Origin: Pectobacterium brasiliense
GTDB taxonomy: Bacteria > Pseudomonadota > Gammaproteobacteria > Enterobacterales > Enterobacteriaceae
Assembly: GCF_016950255.1 (NCBI RefSeq)
Contig: NZ_JACGFN010000001.1
Coordinates: 2,666,001-2,730,000 of the forward strand
Length of the DNA: 64,000 bases
Reading direction: 5' to 3'
Shown: piece by piece, positions 1 through 8,861 of the stretch
Layout of the letters: the number at the start of each line of letters is the position of its first letter
How positions within the stretch are numbered: position 1 is the first letter of the stretch
Made by a program: the position numbers and the translations under genes
Notes under the pieces: generated by a model
What the model was told of the DNA's origin: nothing
The model's input: the letters and a program-made list of their open reading frames with translations, nothing else
Database searches by the model: none

Positions 1-95
1 ATGAGGTGATGTCACAGAGAACAATGCCACAAAACAAGGGGAAACCTGCCTTTTATCGCTAGACCGACGTAGGCGTGGCCCCCTACAGATGAAGG

Positions 96-1229
96 CTATC
101 GCACCAGAGAATCGCGCGTGATTGTTTTAATAGACTTCGCTCCTGTCAGCGTCATCGCCACCCTCATCTCTTTTTCAATCAATGTCAGCAGATTGGCGAC
201 GCCTTCACGACCATGTGTAGCCAAGGCATAAAGATACGCACGCCCAAGTAAGACGCTATCGGCCCCCAATGCAATCATCCGAACCACATCCAAACCATTG
301 CGAACACCGCTGTCCGCCAGAATAGCGATATCCCCTTTTACCGCATCGGCGATAGCAGGCAAGGCTCGCGCCGAGGAGAGCACGCCATCCAGTTGGCGCC
401 CACCATGGTTAGAAACAACAATACCGTCTGCGCCGAAACGTACAGCATCACGAGCATCCTCTGGGTCGAGAATACCTTTGATCACCATGGGGCCGTCCCA
501 AAATTCACGAATCCATTCCAGATCTTTCCAGGAAATAGAGGGGTCAAAATTTTTCGCCAACCAACCAATATAATCTTCCAACCCGGTCGGCTTACCGAGA
601 TAAGCTGAAATATTACCCAAGTCGTGTGGGCGTCCATTCAGCCCGACATCCCAGGCCCACTGCGGATGCGTTGCCGCTTGCCAGTAACGACGCAGCGCCG
701 CATTCGGACCACTCATACCGGAATGCGCATCACGATAACGTGCCCCTGGCGTCGGCATATCGACGGTAAACACCAGGGTAGAACACCCCGCAGCTTTCGC
801 GCGCTCCAAGGCATTACGCATGAACCCGCGATCGCGCAATACATAGAGCTGGAACCACATTGGCCGTTTAATCGTCGGCGCCACTTCTTCAATCGGGCAG
901 ACGGAAACGGTCGACAACGTAAAGGGAATGCCTTTAGCATCCGCAGCCTGTGCGGCCTGCACCTCACCACGGCGAGCATACATACCGCACAGGCCTACAG
1001 GTGCCAGCACCACTGGCATTGACAACGTTTCGTTAAATAGCCGGGTCTCCAGCGAGAGAGCGGACATATCGTTGAGAACACGCTGGCGAAGCGCTACCTG
1101 TGACAGATCTTCCACATTGTGGCGCAGGGTATATTCCGCATAGGCACCACCGTCAATGTAGTGAAACAAGAAAGGAGGCAGGATGCGCTGCGCTGCTGCC
1201 CGATAGTCGCTTGCTGCTGAAATAATCAT
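96..1229 (-). CDS. lldD: L-lactate dehydrogenase, FMN-dependent
   Basis: Membrane-associated flavoenzyme that oxidises L-lactate to pyruvate and passes electrons to the quinone pool. The 377-residue protein aligns with E. coli LldD from the first residue. It keeps the family active-site block [10 protein letters not shown] with the catalytic His at residue 275, and the FMN-barrel segments [15 protein letters not shown] (76-90) and [15 protein letters not shown] (153-167). The start codon overlaps the lldR stop as ATGA (1226-1229), so translation is probably coupled. It is the last gene of lldPRD. The protein stops right after ITRDSLV, about 19 residues before the end of the E. coli protein; the lost tail is outside the catalytic barrel. 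A weak hairpin (GTAGG/CCTAC, about 68-85) without a T-run lies just downstream. Confidence 0.96.
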   Translation of the reverse strand: MIISAASDYRAAAQRILPPFLFHYIDGGAYAEYTLRHNVEDLSQVALRQRVLNDMSALSLETRLFNETLSMPVVLAPVGLCGMYARRGEVQAAQAADAKGIPFTLSTVSVCPIEEVAPTIKRPMWFQLYVLRDRGFMRNALERAKAAGCSTLVFTVDMPTPGARYRDAHSGMSGPNAALRRYWQAATHPQWAWDVGLNGRPHDLGNISAYLGKPTGLEDYIGWLAKNFDPSISWKDLEWIREFWDGPMVIKGILDPEDARDAVRFGADGIVVSNHGGRQLDGVLSSARALPAIADAVKGDIAILADSGVRNGLDVVRMIALGADSVLLGRAYLYALATHGREGVANLLTLIEKEMRVAMTLTGAKSIKTITRDSLVR

Positions 1230-2002
1230 TCGTTGTTCTCCTTAGGAATATCCATTTTATCATCTGGCAAACGGGTAATTCGCGCCTGCCGGGCAAGATC
1301 CTCATCAAAACGTTTAATCGTCGTATGGACGAAACCGAGATGGTTCATCATTGCCTGCCGTGCACCGTCGGCATTACCGGCGAGAATGGCATCCAGTATG
1401 ATCTGATGCTGCTCCGTCAGTTTTGCGAATACCGGTGGAACAAGGTACATACGCTGGCGGCTCTGCTTCACGGAAGATTGCAGCAGTTCAAAGAAACCAC
1501 GCATGGTCTGAAGCAATACAATGTTATGGGATGCTTCAGCGATAGCGAGGTGAAAACGCACATCCGCGCGCGAAGCAAGTTCAGGGTCTTCACTTTGCGT
1601 GGCTTCAAAACAGAGACGGATTTTTTCTTTTTCCTCCTCCGTTGCACGCATCGCGGCATGCCATGCAGTGCTGGCCTCAATCGCGTATCGGGCTTCCAGG
1701 ATGTCAAAGCTGTAATCTGGATCGTCCTCCATTAACGTTTTCAGCGGCTGTACAATATTTTGCTCAGACCAGGGATCATGCTGCCAACGGACAAAGGTAC
1801 CGCCGCCACGACGGCTCACCAACAGGCCTTCACTTACCAACTTAGCCAATGCTTCTCGCAACGAGTTGCGAGAAACACCAAGTTGTACCGCTAGTTGGCG
1901 TTCTGCGGGCAACCGCGAACCCGCCTCCATATTTTGTGTATTAATCAAGGCACGTACACGATCCGCAACATCGTCCGTCAAACGTCTGGGCATCACTATC
2001 AT
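1226..2002 (-). CDS. lldR: L-lactate-responsive GntR-family regulator
   Basis: FadR-subfamily GntR regulator of the lactate operon. An N-terminal winged helix (about residues 5-75, with [18 protein letters not shown]) is followed by an FCD effector domain. In E. coli LldR represses lldPRD without L-lactate and activates it with L-lactate. The open frame extends 19 codons further upstream, but the start at 2002 gives [16 protein letters not shown], matching the E. coli N-terminus and its 258-residue length. It also puts the ATG in a 4-base overlap (ATGA, 1999-2002) with the lldP stop. Probable binding sites lie upstream of lldP at 3722-3740 and 3848-3864. Confidence 0.95.
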   Translation of the reverse strand: MIVMPRRLTDDVADRVRALINTQNMEAGSRLPAERQLAVQLGVSRNSLREALAKLVSEGLLVSRRGGGTFVRWQHDPWSEQNIVQPLKTLMEDDPDYSFDILEARYAIEASTAWHAAMRATEEEKEKIRLCFEATQSEDPELASRADVRFHLAIAEASHNIVLLQTMRGFFELLQSSVKQSRQRMYLVPPVFAKLTEQHQIILDAILAGNADGARQAMMNHLGFVHTTIKRFDEDLARQARITRLPDDKMDIPKENNE

Positions 2003-3654
2003 GGGATCATCCAGGTAAAAACGTAAGCCTGAAGCGTCGTGATCACACCCACAATACAAGTGAAGATCAGACTGTGTTTTACAGTGAAACGGAATAAATC
2101 CGACTCTTTGCCGATCAAACCGACTGCTGCGCAGGCAATTGCAATAGACTGCGGAGAAATCATTTTTCCGGTCACGCCTCCCGTGGTGTTCGCCGCCACC
2201 AGAAGTACGTCTGAAACACCAATTTGCTGTGCGGCCGTTGCCTGTAACGCGGCAAACAGCGCATTCGATGACGTATCAGAACCTGTCAGAAATACACCGA
2301 GCCAACCAAGGAACGGAGAGAAGAACGTGAAGGCGCTACCAGTATGTGCCAGTGCAAGTGCCAACGTGGACGATAAACCGGAATAGTTTGAAATAAACGC
2401 GAATGCCAACACCATTCCAATTGAATAAATCGGCAATGCCAGTTCTCTCAGCGTACTGCCAAAGGTGGATATCGCCTCCTTTGGCTTCATACGTAGCCAT
2501 ACAATAGACAGGATCGCCGCAAACAGAATGGCGGTCCCCGTAGCCGACAACCAGTCAAATTTATAAATTGCGGCATATGGCGTGGGTTCGCCAACCACCG
2601 GCGGCATACGGGCCACCATGTTGTCGAGGAACGGTACAGAAATATTGATAACCAGATCGTACAGCGCGCCGCCTTTTGCAAATAAAGCCTTAAACGGCGG
2701 CACGCTCCAGATGGTAACCGCCGCGGTGAGGAATAGAAAAGGCGACCAGGCACGAATGATCTGTCTAACCGTGTAGTGAGTAGGTGTTTGCGTTGACTCA
2801 GTTTTTGACGCATCAATATCGTCAAAGCGGAAAATGCGTACGGGTTGCCAGCGCTTCAAAAATAGCGTCAAGCACACCAGCGATACGAGTGAGGAGATAA
2901 TGTCCGGCAATTCTGGGCCAAGAAAGTTAGAACTGAGAAACTGAGCGATGGCAAAGGAACCACCAGCAACAATGACGGCGGGCCAGGTTTCTTTTATACC
3001 CCGCCAGCCATCCATAATCGCCATAATCCAAAAAAGGACAATCATCGTCAGGAATGGCAACTGACGGCCTACCATTTTGCTAATTTCGAAGCTGTCCAGC
3101 CCCGTCACCTGACCCGCAACCAGAATCGGAATCCCCATAGCACCAAACGCGACTGGCGCAGTATTTACTATCAGACACAGTCCGGCCGCGTACAGCGGGT
3201 TGAAGCCGAGGCCAACCAGCAACGCGGCGGTAATCGCCACGGGTGCGCCAAAACCGGCGGCCCCTTCCAGAAATGCACCGAAAGCGAAGCCAACAATCAG
3301 CATCTGCAAACGTTGATCGGGTGTAATCGACAGTATCGACGAACGAATGACATCGAACTGTCCGGTTTTCACCGAAATTTTATAGACAAATACCGCCGCG
3401 ATGATAATCCATGCAATCGGCCATAGCCCGTAGAAAAAGCCATAGAACAGGGAGGCGAACGCTTTCTCCACAGGCATGTCGTAAAGGAACAATGCGATGA
3501 GCAACGCGATAGCCACTGTCCAACTGGCAGCAACATAGCCTTTCAGCTTGAGCTTAATTAAGGCAAGGAAAAAGAACAGGATTGGCAGTAATGCGATCAG
3601 ACTCGACAACCAGATATTCCCAATGGGATCGTAATTTTGTTGCCATATGTTCAT
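1999..3654 (-). CDS. lldP: L-lactate permease
   Basis: Polytopic inner-membrane lactate/proton symporter of the LctP family, 551 residues, the same length as E. coli LldP and very similar throughout. Family-typical segments include [34 protein letters not shown] and [16 protein letters not shown]. The frame is open four codons further upstream (METC), but [10 protein letters not shown] at 3654 matches the E. coli start. First gene of lldPRD. The roughly 200 bases upstream hold two LldR-type palindromes and an ArcA-type box, so induction by lactate and repression under low oxygen are expected. Confidence 0.96.
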   Translation of the reverse strand: MNIWQQNYDPIGNIWLSSLIALLPILFFFLALIKLKLKGYVAASWTVAIALLIALFLYDMPVEKAFASLFYGFFYGLWPIAWIIIAAVFVYKISVKTGQFDVIRSSILSITPDQRLQMLIVGFAFGAFLEGAAGFGAPVAITAALLVGLGFNPLYAAGLCLIVNTAPVAFGAMGIPILVAGQVTGLDSFEISKMVGRQLPFLTMIVLFWIMAIMDGWRGIKETWPAVIVAGGSFAIAQFLSSNFLGPELPDIISSLVSLVCLTLFLKRWQPVRIFRFDDIDASKTESTQTPTHYTVRQIIRAWSPFLFLTAAVTIWSVPPFKALFAKGGALYDLVINISVPFLDNMVARMPPVVGEPTPYAAIYKFDWLSATGTAILFAAILSIVWLRMKPKEAISTFGSTLRELALPIYSIGMVLAFAFISNYSGLSSTLALALAHTGSAFTFFSPFLGWLGVFLTGSDTSSNALFAALQATAAQQIGVSDVLLVAANTTGGVTGKMISPQSIAIACAAVGLIGKESDLFRFTVKHSLIFTCIVGVITTLQAYVFTWMIP

Positions 3655-3721
3655 GCAGGTCTCCACGGGCCATAAAAAATCACGGTGAGTCTTCGCTCAT
3701 TTCTACACTGCGCGATTTGTA

Positions 3722-3740
3722 AAATTGGCCCTTCCAATTT
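3722..3740. promoter_or_regulatory. Proximal LldR operator (candidate)
   Basis: Perfect inverted repeat AAATTGG-CCCTT-CCAATTT. This matches, from memory, the E. coli LldR operator, whose core is AATTGG-N5-CCAATT. It sits 68 bases upstream of the lldP start codon, in the position of the downstream operator of E. coli. Centre at 3731. Confidence 0.82.
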
Positions 3741-3764
3741 ATGTTGTAGGGGAAATGACAACAA

Positions 3765-3793
3765 ATAGTTAATTGCATGTTGACCAAAAGCAA
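3765..3793 (-). promoter_or_regulatory. Candidate lldPRD promoter with embedded ArcA box
   Basis: On the minus strand a weak -35 TTGCTT (3788-3793) and -10 AACTAT (3765-3770) are separated by 17 bases, giving a start near 3758. That start would place the two LldR palindromes at about +19/+37 and -90/-106, close to the E. coli arrangement. On the plus strand GTTAATTGCATGTTG (3768-3782) matches the ArcA consensus GTTAATTAAATGTTA at 12 of 15 positions and would lie between -35 and -10. The promoter hexamers are poor matches; the ArcA box is the stronger element. Confidence 0.5.
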
Positions 3794-3847
3794 TAATTAT
3801 GTGATTCATTTTCGCGATATTGTGAACAAATAAACGTATTCGACGAT

Positions 3848-3864
3848 TATTGGTTGGGCCAATA
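3848..3864. promoter_or_regulatory. Distal LldR operator (candidate)
   Basis: Inverted repeat TATTGG-TTGGG-CCAATA, with the same half-site (TTGG/CCAA) and the same 5-base spacer as the proximal palindrome. Centre at 3856, about 125 bases from the proximal site. This spacing suits DNA looping by LldR, as proposed for E. coli lldPRD. Confidence 0.75.
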
Positions 3865-4384
3865 GTGAAGTGAGATGGACTGCAACAGCGTTGCCTTGAC
3901 AGCGGCTATGTCAATCCCAGCAGCGCCGTGCATATCGCTGAAACATCAAGATACACAGGGAAACCATCGGGGGATCCGCCTCTGCGAGAACCCCCACTGT
4001 CTTTTTCTCTGACGCTGTCTTCTCCCTAACGTCAGACTTATGTGAACAATAATCCCCGTTTGATTTTTTATTCCCCTAACACGACTTTCTCAGATTATTT
4101 TTTTCTACACGACTCAGCGAAATAATTAATATGCAGAGGAAATCAGGGTTATCAGCATCGATAACGTGATCGCGATCTCAATTAATATTCCGTCAGCACC
4201 ATGTTTTAATTTTGTCCTATTCAGCGGACAGCATTTAGTATTGTCCCTATCGACTATCACGACTAGATTAATCACTACAGCATTCTATTTAAATAAACGC
4301 ACAGAGAAAATAAAACAGGAAATTATTTAGAAAAAGTTATCAATTCGATAAGCATCAGAAAATCTAAAAATTCATGAGGGTAAT
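3865..4384. other. Intergenic region upstream of the PTS operon
   Basis: No convincing gene. A GC hairpin GGGGG (3969-3973) / CCCCC (3991-3995) with a 17-base loop is followed by CTTTTTCTC (4001-4009); this is terminator-like but weak. Further on, TGTCC (4213-4217), GGACA (4226-4230) and TGTCC (4242-4246) form an inverted plus direct arrangement that may be an operator for the downstream PTS genes. The rest is AT-rich. Confidence 0.4.
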
Positions 4385-5935
4385 ATGATGCAGCCACTCA
4401 CCTCTCGCCAGAACCGTTTATTGAAATATCTGTTACAACACCAGGGATATGTAACGGTTAAAGATATTGCACATTACCTGGATGTGTCGGAAAAAACTGT
4501 CTATCGTGATATGCAATTTGTTGAAGCCTTCCTTTCTGTCTGGAATATTTATCCAGACAAAAAGGTCGGTGCGGGAATCATGTTAACCACGGATGACGAC
4601 AGACACCTCGCGTTGCTGGAACAGCAAATTGTCGTGGACGACGGGGACACCGATGCCCTCATCAACAATGCTCGCCGCGTCAAAATTGCCTCGCAGCTGT
4701 TAAGCGATACGCCTCATGAAACGTCCATCAGCAAGCTGTCAGAACGCTATTTTATCAGCAGCGCCTCTATCGTTAACGATCTGAAAATCATCGAAAGCTG
4801 GCTACATCCACTGGGGCTGGCGCTGGTGCGCAGTCAGAGCGGCACACACATTGAAGGCAGTGAAAATCAGGTGCGTCAGGCGATGGCCTCGCTCATTAAT
4901 GACGTAATGCACCATAAAGAACCCGGCCCGCTTAGCCATTCTCGTCTCGACCCCGGCAGCTATAAGGCGCTGATTAATTATTTCGGTGAAGAAGACGTGT
5001 CCTTCGTCGAATCGCTGTTACAAGGCATGGAGGGGCAGCTTTCTTATCCGCTCGGCGAGCCTTATTACATCAACATTTTCACGCATACTTTAATTATGAT
5101 GCACCGGATTGCGCAGGGGAAAGCGTTAATGATGGCGGAAGAATCCGTTCATCAGCAGGTTGATAATCGCATCTTCTCTGTCGCTCAAAATATGGTGAGC
5201 CAAATAGAGCAGCGAGTCGAGAGCACGCTGCCTTCGGATGAAGTCTGGTTCATTTATCAATATATTATTTCTTCGGGCATTGTGATGGAGGAGCGGGAAA
5301 ATAACCAACTGCTGCGTTATCAATTCTCTAACGGTGAATCACGCAGAATAACGCGCGCCTTGACACAGATATTTTCTGATTTAATCAATATCGACCTGCG
5401 CACGGATAAGTTATTACATGAAGGATTGCTTATTCACATTAAGCCGTTGCTGAACCGTATGAAATACCAAATACATATTCGCAACCCGTTATTAGACGAT
5501 ATCAAAAGCGAATTTGTCGATATTTATGAAATGACTCAGCAAGCCATGAGTGAAGTCTGTCAGCGGTTTCAATTAAAACCGGTCGCTGAGGATGAAGTCG
5601 GCTATTTGACCATTCATTTTCAAGCCGCATTGGAACGCCAAATTGCGCATAAACGTATTCTGGTGGTGTGTTCCAGCGGTGTCGGAACGTCGCATCTATT
5701 GAAAAACCGTATTCTGCGCGCGTTTCCTGACTGGATTATTGTTGGCGTGATCTCGGCCAGCAATATGCAAACGTTTTGCCAGCAGGAAGAAATTGAGCTG
5801 ATTATTTCCACGATTCATCTGGAAGAACAACACATTCCTGTCGTCTATGTTTCTGCCTTTTTTAACGACGATGACATTAAGCGCGTGACCGAAAAAGTTA
5901 TCACTAATCAGCTGCATCAGGCCGTCCCTCACTGA
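4385..5935 (+). CDS. PRD-containing transcriptional regulator with EIIB-like domain
   Basis: Probable PTS-controlled activator or antiterminator of the operon it heads, of the BglG/MtlR/LicR type. Two helix-turn-helix regions are visible: residues 5-50 (VTVKDIAHYLDVSEKTVYRD) and about 115-140. Two PTS regulation domains follow (about 190-295 and 300-415; candidate phospho-His 240, 351 and 411). An EIIB-like domain follows (about 423-510), with the P-loop-like VVCSSGVGTSHLL and Cys429. No C-terminal EIIA domain is present, unlike full MtlR-type proteins. Start: ATG at 4385 after GAGGGT; the next codon is also ATG. EIIA follows about 50 bases downstream, pointing to local, sugar-dependent control by phosphorylation. 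Confidence 0.85.
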   Translation: MMQPLTSRQNRLLKYLLQHQGYVTVKDIAHYLDVSEKTVYRDMQFVEAFLSVWNIYPDKKVGAGIMLTTDDDRHLALLEQQIVVDDGDTDALINNARRVKIASQLLSDTPHETSISKLSERYFISSASIVNDLKIIESWLHPLGLALVRSQSGTHIEGSENQVRQAMASLINDVMHHKEPGPLSHSRLDPGSYKALINYFGEEDVSFVESLLQGMEGQLSYPLGEPYYINIFTHTLIMMHRIAQGKALMMAEESVHQQVDNRIFSVAQNMVSQIEQRVESTLPSDEVWFIYQYIISSGIVMEERENNQLLRYQFSNGESRRITRALTQIFSDLINIDLRTDKLLHEGLLIHIKPLLNRMKYQIHIRNPLLDDIKSEFVDIYEMTQQAMSEVCQRFQLKPVAEDEVGYLTIHFQAALERQIAHKRILVVCSSGVGTSHLLKNRILRAFPDWIIVGVISASNMQTFCQQEEIELIISTIHLEEQHIPVVYVSAFFNDDDIKRVTEKVITNQLHQAVPH

Positions 5936-5984
5936 TTTCTCGGCCGAACGTTAATTTTTTAATTTTATAGATGAGGTGTGCTCA

Positions 5985-6464
5985 ATGGATATCAATAAAA
6001 TACTGAATGCCAATCGCGTGAAGTTAAACATGTCCGCGACCAATAAAGATGAAGCCATTAATGAATTAACCGATCTGTTGTATGCCGATGGCGCTATTAC
6101 CAATAAACAGGATTTTATTCACGATGTCTGGTTACGTGAAGCCGAAGGCTCAACCGGTTTTGAAAACCATATTGCGATCCCTCATGGGAAATCCTCCGCC
6201 GTCAAACAAACCACGCTCGCGATTGGCCGCACCCGTCAGGATATTCCCTGGGAGACGCTGGACGGTAGCCAGGTTCGCTGCATCATTCTTTTTGCCGTGC
6301 GTCTGGAAGATCAGAACACGACACACATTCGCCTGCTGTCTCAGGTTGCCAGTGCACTGGCCGATGATGAGGTGATTGCTCAACTGCTGGACGAATCCGA
6401 TCCCCATAAAATTATTCGGCTGTTTAGTCAGTACGCAGAAACAGCGCCCGTCACTCCGACATAA
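5985..6464 (+). CDS. PTS fructose-type EIIA component
   Basis: Cytoplasmic phosphocarrier of a sugar phosphotransferase system, 159 residues, EIIA-Fru/Mtl/Ntr fold (PTS_EIIA_2). It accepts phosphate from HPr on the His of AIPHGK (residue 67) and passes it to the EIIB encoded next. The segment REAEGSTGFENHIAIPHG is typical of the family. The frame is open back to a GTG at 5976, but GAGG at 5973-5976 fits the ATG at 5985. The EIIB start is 13 bases downstream. The sugar cannot be read from this domain. Confidence 0.88.
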   Translation: MDINKILNANRVKLNMSATNKDEAINELTDLLYADGAITNKQDFIHDVWLREAEGSTGFENHIAIPHGKSSAVKQTTLAIGRTRQDIPWETLDGSQVRCIILFAVRLEDQNTTHIRLLSQVASALADDEVIAQLLDESDPHKIIRLFSQYAETAPVTPT

Positions 6465-6477
6465 AACGAGGCTCAAA

Positions 6478-6792
6478 ATGAATATTGTTTGTGTTGCCGC
6501 CTGCACGGCAGGCATTGCGCATACCTATATCGCACGCGAGAAACTCATTAAGGGTGCGAACGCCTTAAATTACGCCATTAAAGTGGAAACCCAAGGCACC
6601 ATTGGTACGGAGAATGAATTAACGCCCGAGGAGATAGCCGCAGCCGATGTCGTTATTTTGGCTATCGATATCAAAATAACAGGCGAAGAGCGATTTAAGG
6701 GTAAACCCGTCGTTCGAGTAAAAACGGAGGTCGTTATTAAATCTCCAATTAAATTTCTGGAAAAAGTCGCTAGTTCTTTAGCGGGTGCCTGA
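6478..6792 (+). CDS. PTS fructose-type EIIB component
   Basis: Stand-alone EIIB-Fru domain of 104 residues. It takes phosphate from EIIA on Cys9 in the motif CTAGIAHTYIA, the counterpart of CPTGIAHTYMA in FruA and related EIIBs, and phosphorylates the sugar during transport. The motif has Thr-Ala where Pro-Thr is usual after the Cys. The frame is open far upstream through the EIIA gene; the ATG at 6478 is chosen because it starts the conserved beta strand MNIVCVAACT. EIIC follows 25 bases downstream. Confidence 0.88.
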   Translation: MNIVCVAACTAGIAHTYIAREKLIKGANALNYAIKVETQGTIGTENELTPEEIAAADVVILAIDIKITGEERFKGKPVVRVKTEVVIKSPIKFLEKVASSLAGA

Positions 6793-6817
6793 ATAGCTAA
6801 TTTTCGGGGTAATCATA

Positions 6818-7909
6818 ATGAACACCAGAAAAATCACCGTTGGACAGGAAATAAAACGGCATCTCCTTACCGGTATTTCCTGGATGATCCCGCTCATTGT
6901 CGCCGCCGGGATCTGTATTGCCCTCGGTCAGGTGATCGGCGGCCCGGATGTCGGCAAGCAAACCGGCAGCATCGCGTGGATGCTCAACCAGATCGGCGGC
7001 TGGGGCATGGGGCTGATTGTACCGCTGATCAGCGCCGCTATCGCTTACTCCATTGCCGATCGTCCCGGCTTCGCTCCCGGCCTGATTGTCGGCTTTATCT
7101 GCGGTCAGATTCAAACCGGGTTTATCGGCGGGATTCTCGGCGGCTTCTTAGTCGGCTATACCGTGCTGCTGCTGCGTCGCTACATCAAGCTGCCCACCTC
7201 GATGCAGGGACTGATGCCTGTCATGATCCTGCCGCTGCTCAGCACCATTATCGCCGGGCTGCTGATGATGACGTTTATCGGCCAGCCCATCGTCTGGCTG
7301 CAAAAAGCGCTGATTCATCTGCTGGAATCCATGCAGGGCGGCTCGAAATTCCTGATGGGGGCGATTTTGGGGGCGATGGCAACCTTCGATTTCGGCGGAC
7401 CGGTGAACAAGACGATGTCGCTCTTCGCGGACGGCATGCTGGTCGATGGCATCTACGGACCGGAAGCCGTCAAATTTGTCGGCTCAATGATTCCGCCTTT
7501 CGGCATCACGCTGTCCTTCCTGCTGACCCGCTACAAATACACCCGCGCTGAAAAAGAGGCGCTAAAAGCCGCCTTCCCGATGGGGATCTGCATGATTACC
7601 GAAGGGGTGATCCCGATTGCCGCACGCGACTTGTTCAGGGTGGTTGCCAGCTGCGTCGTCGCCTCGGCCATTGCGGGCGGACTCATCATGGTCTGGGGCG
7701 TGGAGGCGCCCGTGCCACACGGCGGCATGTTTGTGGTTCCGCTGTTTACCAAGCCGCTGATGTTCTGTCTGGCGCTCGGTATCGGCACGGTCATCTGCGG
7801 CGTGATGCTGTCGCTGATTAAGAAACGCGTCACGCAGGCAGATGAAGAGTTCGACGACGTTGACGACAGCAGCGTTCGTGACGAAGACATTAAATTCACT
7901 CTCGAATAA
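6818..7909 (+). CDS. PTS fructose-type EIIC permease
   Basis: Membrane channel component of the PTS, 363 residues, with about nine or ten hydrophobic segments. EIIC-Fru family features are visible: ISWMIPLIVAAGICIALG at residues 20-37, DFGGPVNKTMSLFADGM (191-207, including the GPVNK signature) and ITEGVIPIAARD (260-271), the counterpart of GISEGAIPFAAADP. The C-terminal tail is charged and acidic. It works with the separate EIIA and EIIB upstream. Substrate unknown; the family handles fructose, mannitol-like polyols and other ketoses. Confidence 0.88.
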   Translation: MNTRKITVGQEIKRHLLTGISWMIPLIVAAGICIALGQVIGGPDVGKQTGSIAWMLNQIGGWGMGLIVPLISAAIAYSIADRPGFAPGLIVGFICGQIQTGFIGGILGGFLVGYTVLLLRRYIKLPTSMQGLMPVMILPLLSTIIAGLLMMTFIGQPIVWLQKALIHLLESMQGGSKFLMGAILGAMATFDFGGPVNKTMSLFADGMLVDGIYGPEAVKFVGSMIPPFGITLSFLLTRYKYTRAEKEALKAAFPMGICMITEGVIPIAARDLFRVVASCVVASAIAGGLIMVWGVEAPVPHGGMFVVPLFTKPLMFCLALGIGTVICGVMLSLIKKRVTQADEEFDDVDDSSVRDEDIKFTLE

Positions 7910-7920
7910 CAGGAGCCGCC

Positions 7921-8772
7921 ATGTATGCCGCAATGAAAACCCTCATTGATGACGCGTATCAACAGCAGTATGCCGTGCTCGCCATCAACTGTTTCAATCT
8001 GGAGACCGCACGTGCGGCCATAGCCGCCGCCGAGCAACAGCGTGCGCCGCTGATTCTTAATGTGTATCAGGGCCACAGCACGCACTTTCCGCCGCACCTC
8101 GCGGTGCCGCTAGTCAACGCGCTGGCCGAGCAGGCCACCGTTCCAGTGGCGCTCAGTCTGGATCACGGCACAGCTTTCAGCCTGATTGGGCAGGCGTTCC
8201 GCGCCGGCTTTACCGGACTGATGATCGATGCCTCCAGCCATCCGCTGGCGGAAAACATCCTGCGCACAAAGCAGGTAGTCACCATCGCGGCGACCGCAGG
8301 CGTCTGTGTGGAAGGCGAGCTTGGGCATATCGCCGATGCGCCCGTCTACGACCAAGAGGATGCCGCAGTGAAAATGACACAGGTGGAAGACGTCATTCCC
8401 TTTATCCGGCAAACCGGTATCGACCTGCTTGCCGTGTCGGTCGGCACCGCCCATGGCATTTATCCACCGGGGGTGACGCCACGGATTGATTTTGAGCGTC
8501 TCGAAGCCCTGCATCGGGAATCGACCGTGCCGCTAGCGCTGCACGGCGGTAGCGGCACCAAGGCCGACGATATTCGCCGCGTCAGCCGTCACGGTGTCGC
8601 CAAAATCAACGTTGGCGCAGCCGTTTTTGAAGCAGGAAAAACCGTGTTGCAGCGGGCGCTGCATCAGCACCCAGCGACAGAGCTGTCCGACCTGCTGGCG
8701 ACGATGGAATCCGCCTGCCGCGATGTGGTCGCCGATTATCTCAGTTGGTCCGGTTCCGCCAACCAAGCCTGA
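7921..8772 (+). CDS. Class II ketose-bisphosphate aldolase family protein (first copy)
   Basis: 283-residue zinc-dependent aldolase of the FbaA/GatY/KbaY superfamily. Likely metal ligands are His82 in SLDHGT, His178 in VGTAHGIYP and His208 in LHGGSG; the proton-donor Asp81 and the EGELGHI strand (132-138) are also present. The start lies 11 bases after the EIIC stop, with AGGAG just ahead (7911-7915), so it belongs to the PTS operon. It should cleave the phosphorylated product of the imported sugar. It is clearly different in sequence from the second aldolase next door, so the pair is not a recent tandem duplication. Confidence 0.85.
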   Translation: MYAAMKTLIDDAYQQQYAVLAINCFNLETARAAIAAAEQQRAPLILNVYQGHSTHFPPHLAVPLVNALAEQATVPVALSLDHGTAFSLIGQAFRAGFTGLMIDASSHPLAENILRTKQVVTIAATAGVCVEGELGHIADAPVYDQEDAAVKMTQVEDVIPFIRQTGIDLLAVSVGTAHGIYPPGVTPRIDFERLEALHRESTVPLALHGGSGTKADDIRRVSRHGVAKINVGAAVFEAGKTVLQRALHQHPATELSDLLATMESACRDVVADYLSWSGSANQA

Positions 8773-8861
8773 TCGTTCGTCCTTTACCGACTTTCGCCAT
8801 CAGTGGTTTTCCACTGGTACAGGAACATTTTGCCCTTTATCCGACACAGGAGAGACATAAC

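Noticed and set aside
1325-1735. 136-codon plus-strand frame inside lldR
   Set aside because: Antisense to the FCD domain of lldR, with no support of its own.
3969-4009. Possible small RNA ending at a GGGGG/CCCCC hairpin with a T-rich tail
   Set aside because: The stem is only 5 bases with a 17-base loop and a gap before the Ts; no promoter of quality was found, so it is mentioned only within the intergenic entry.
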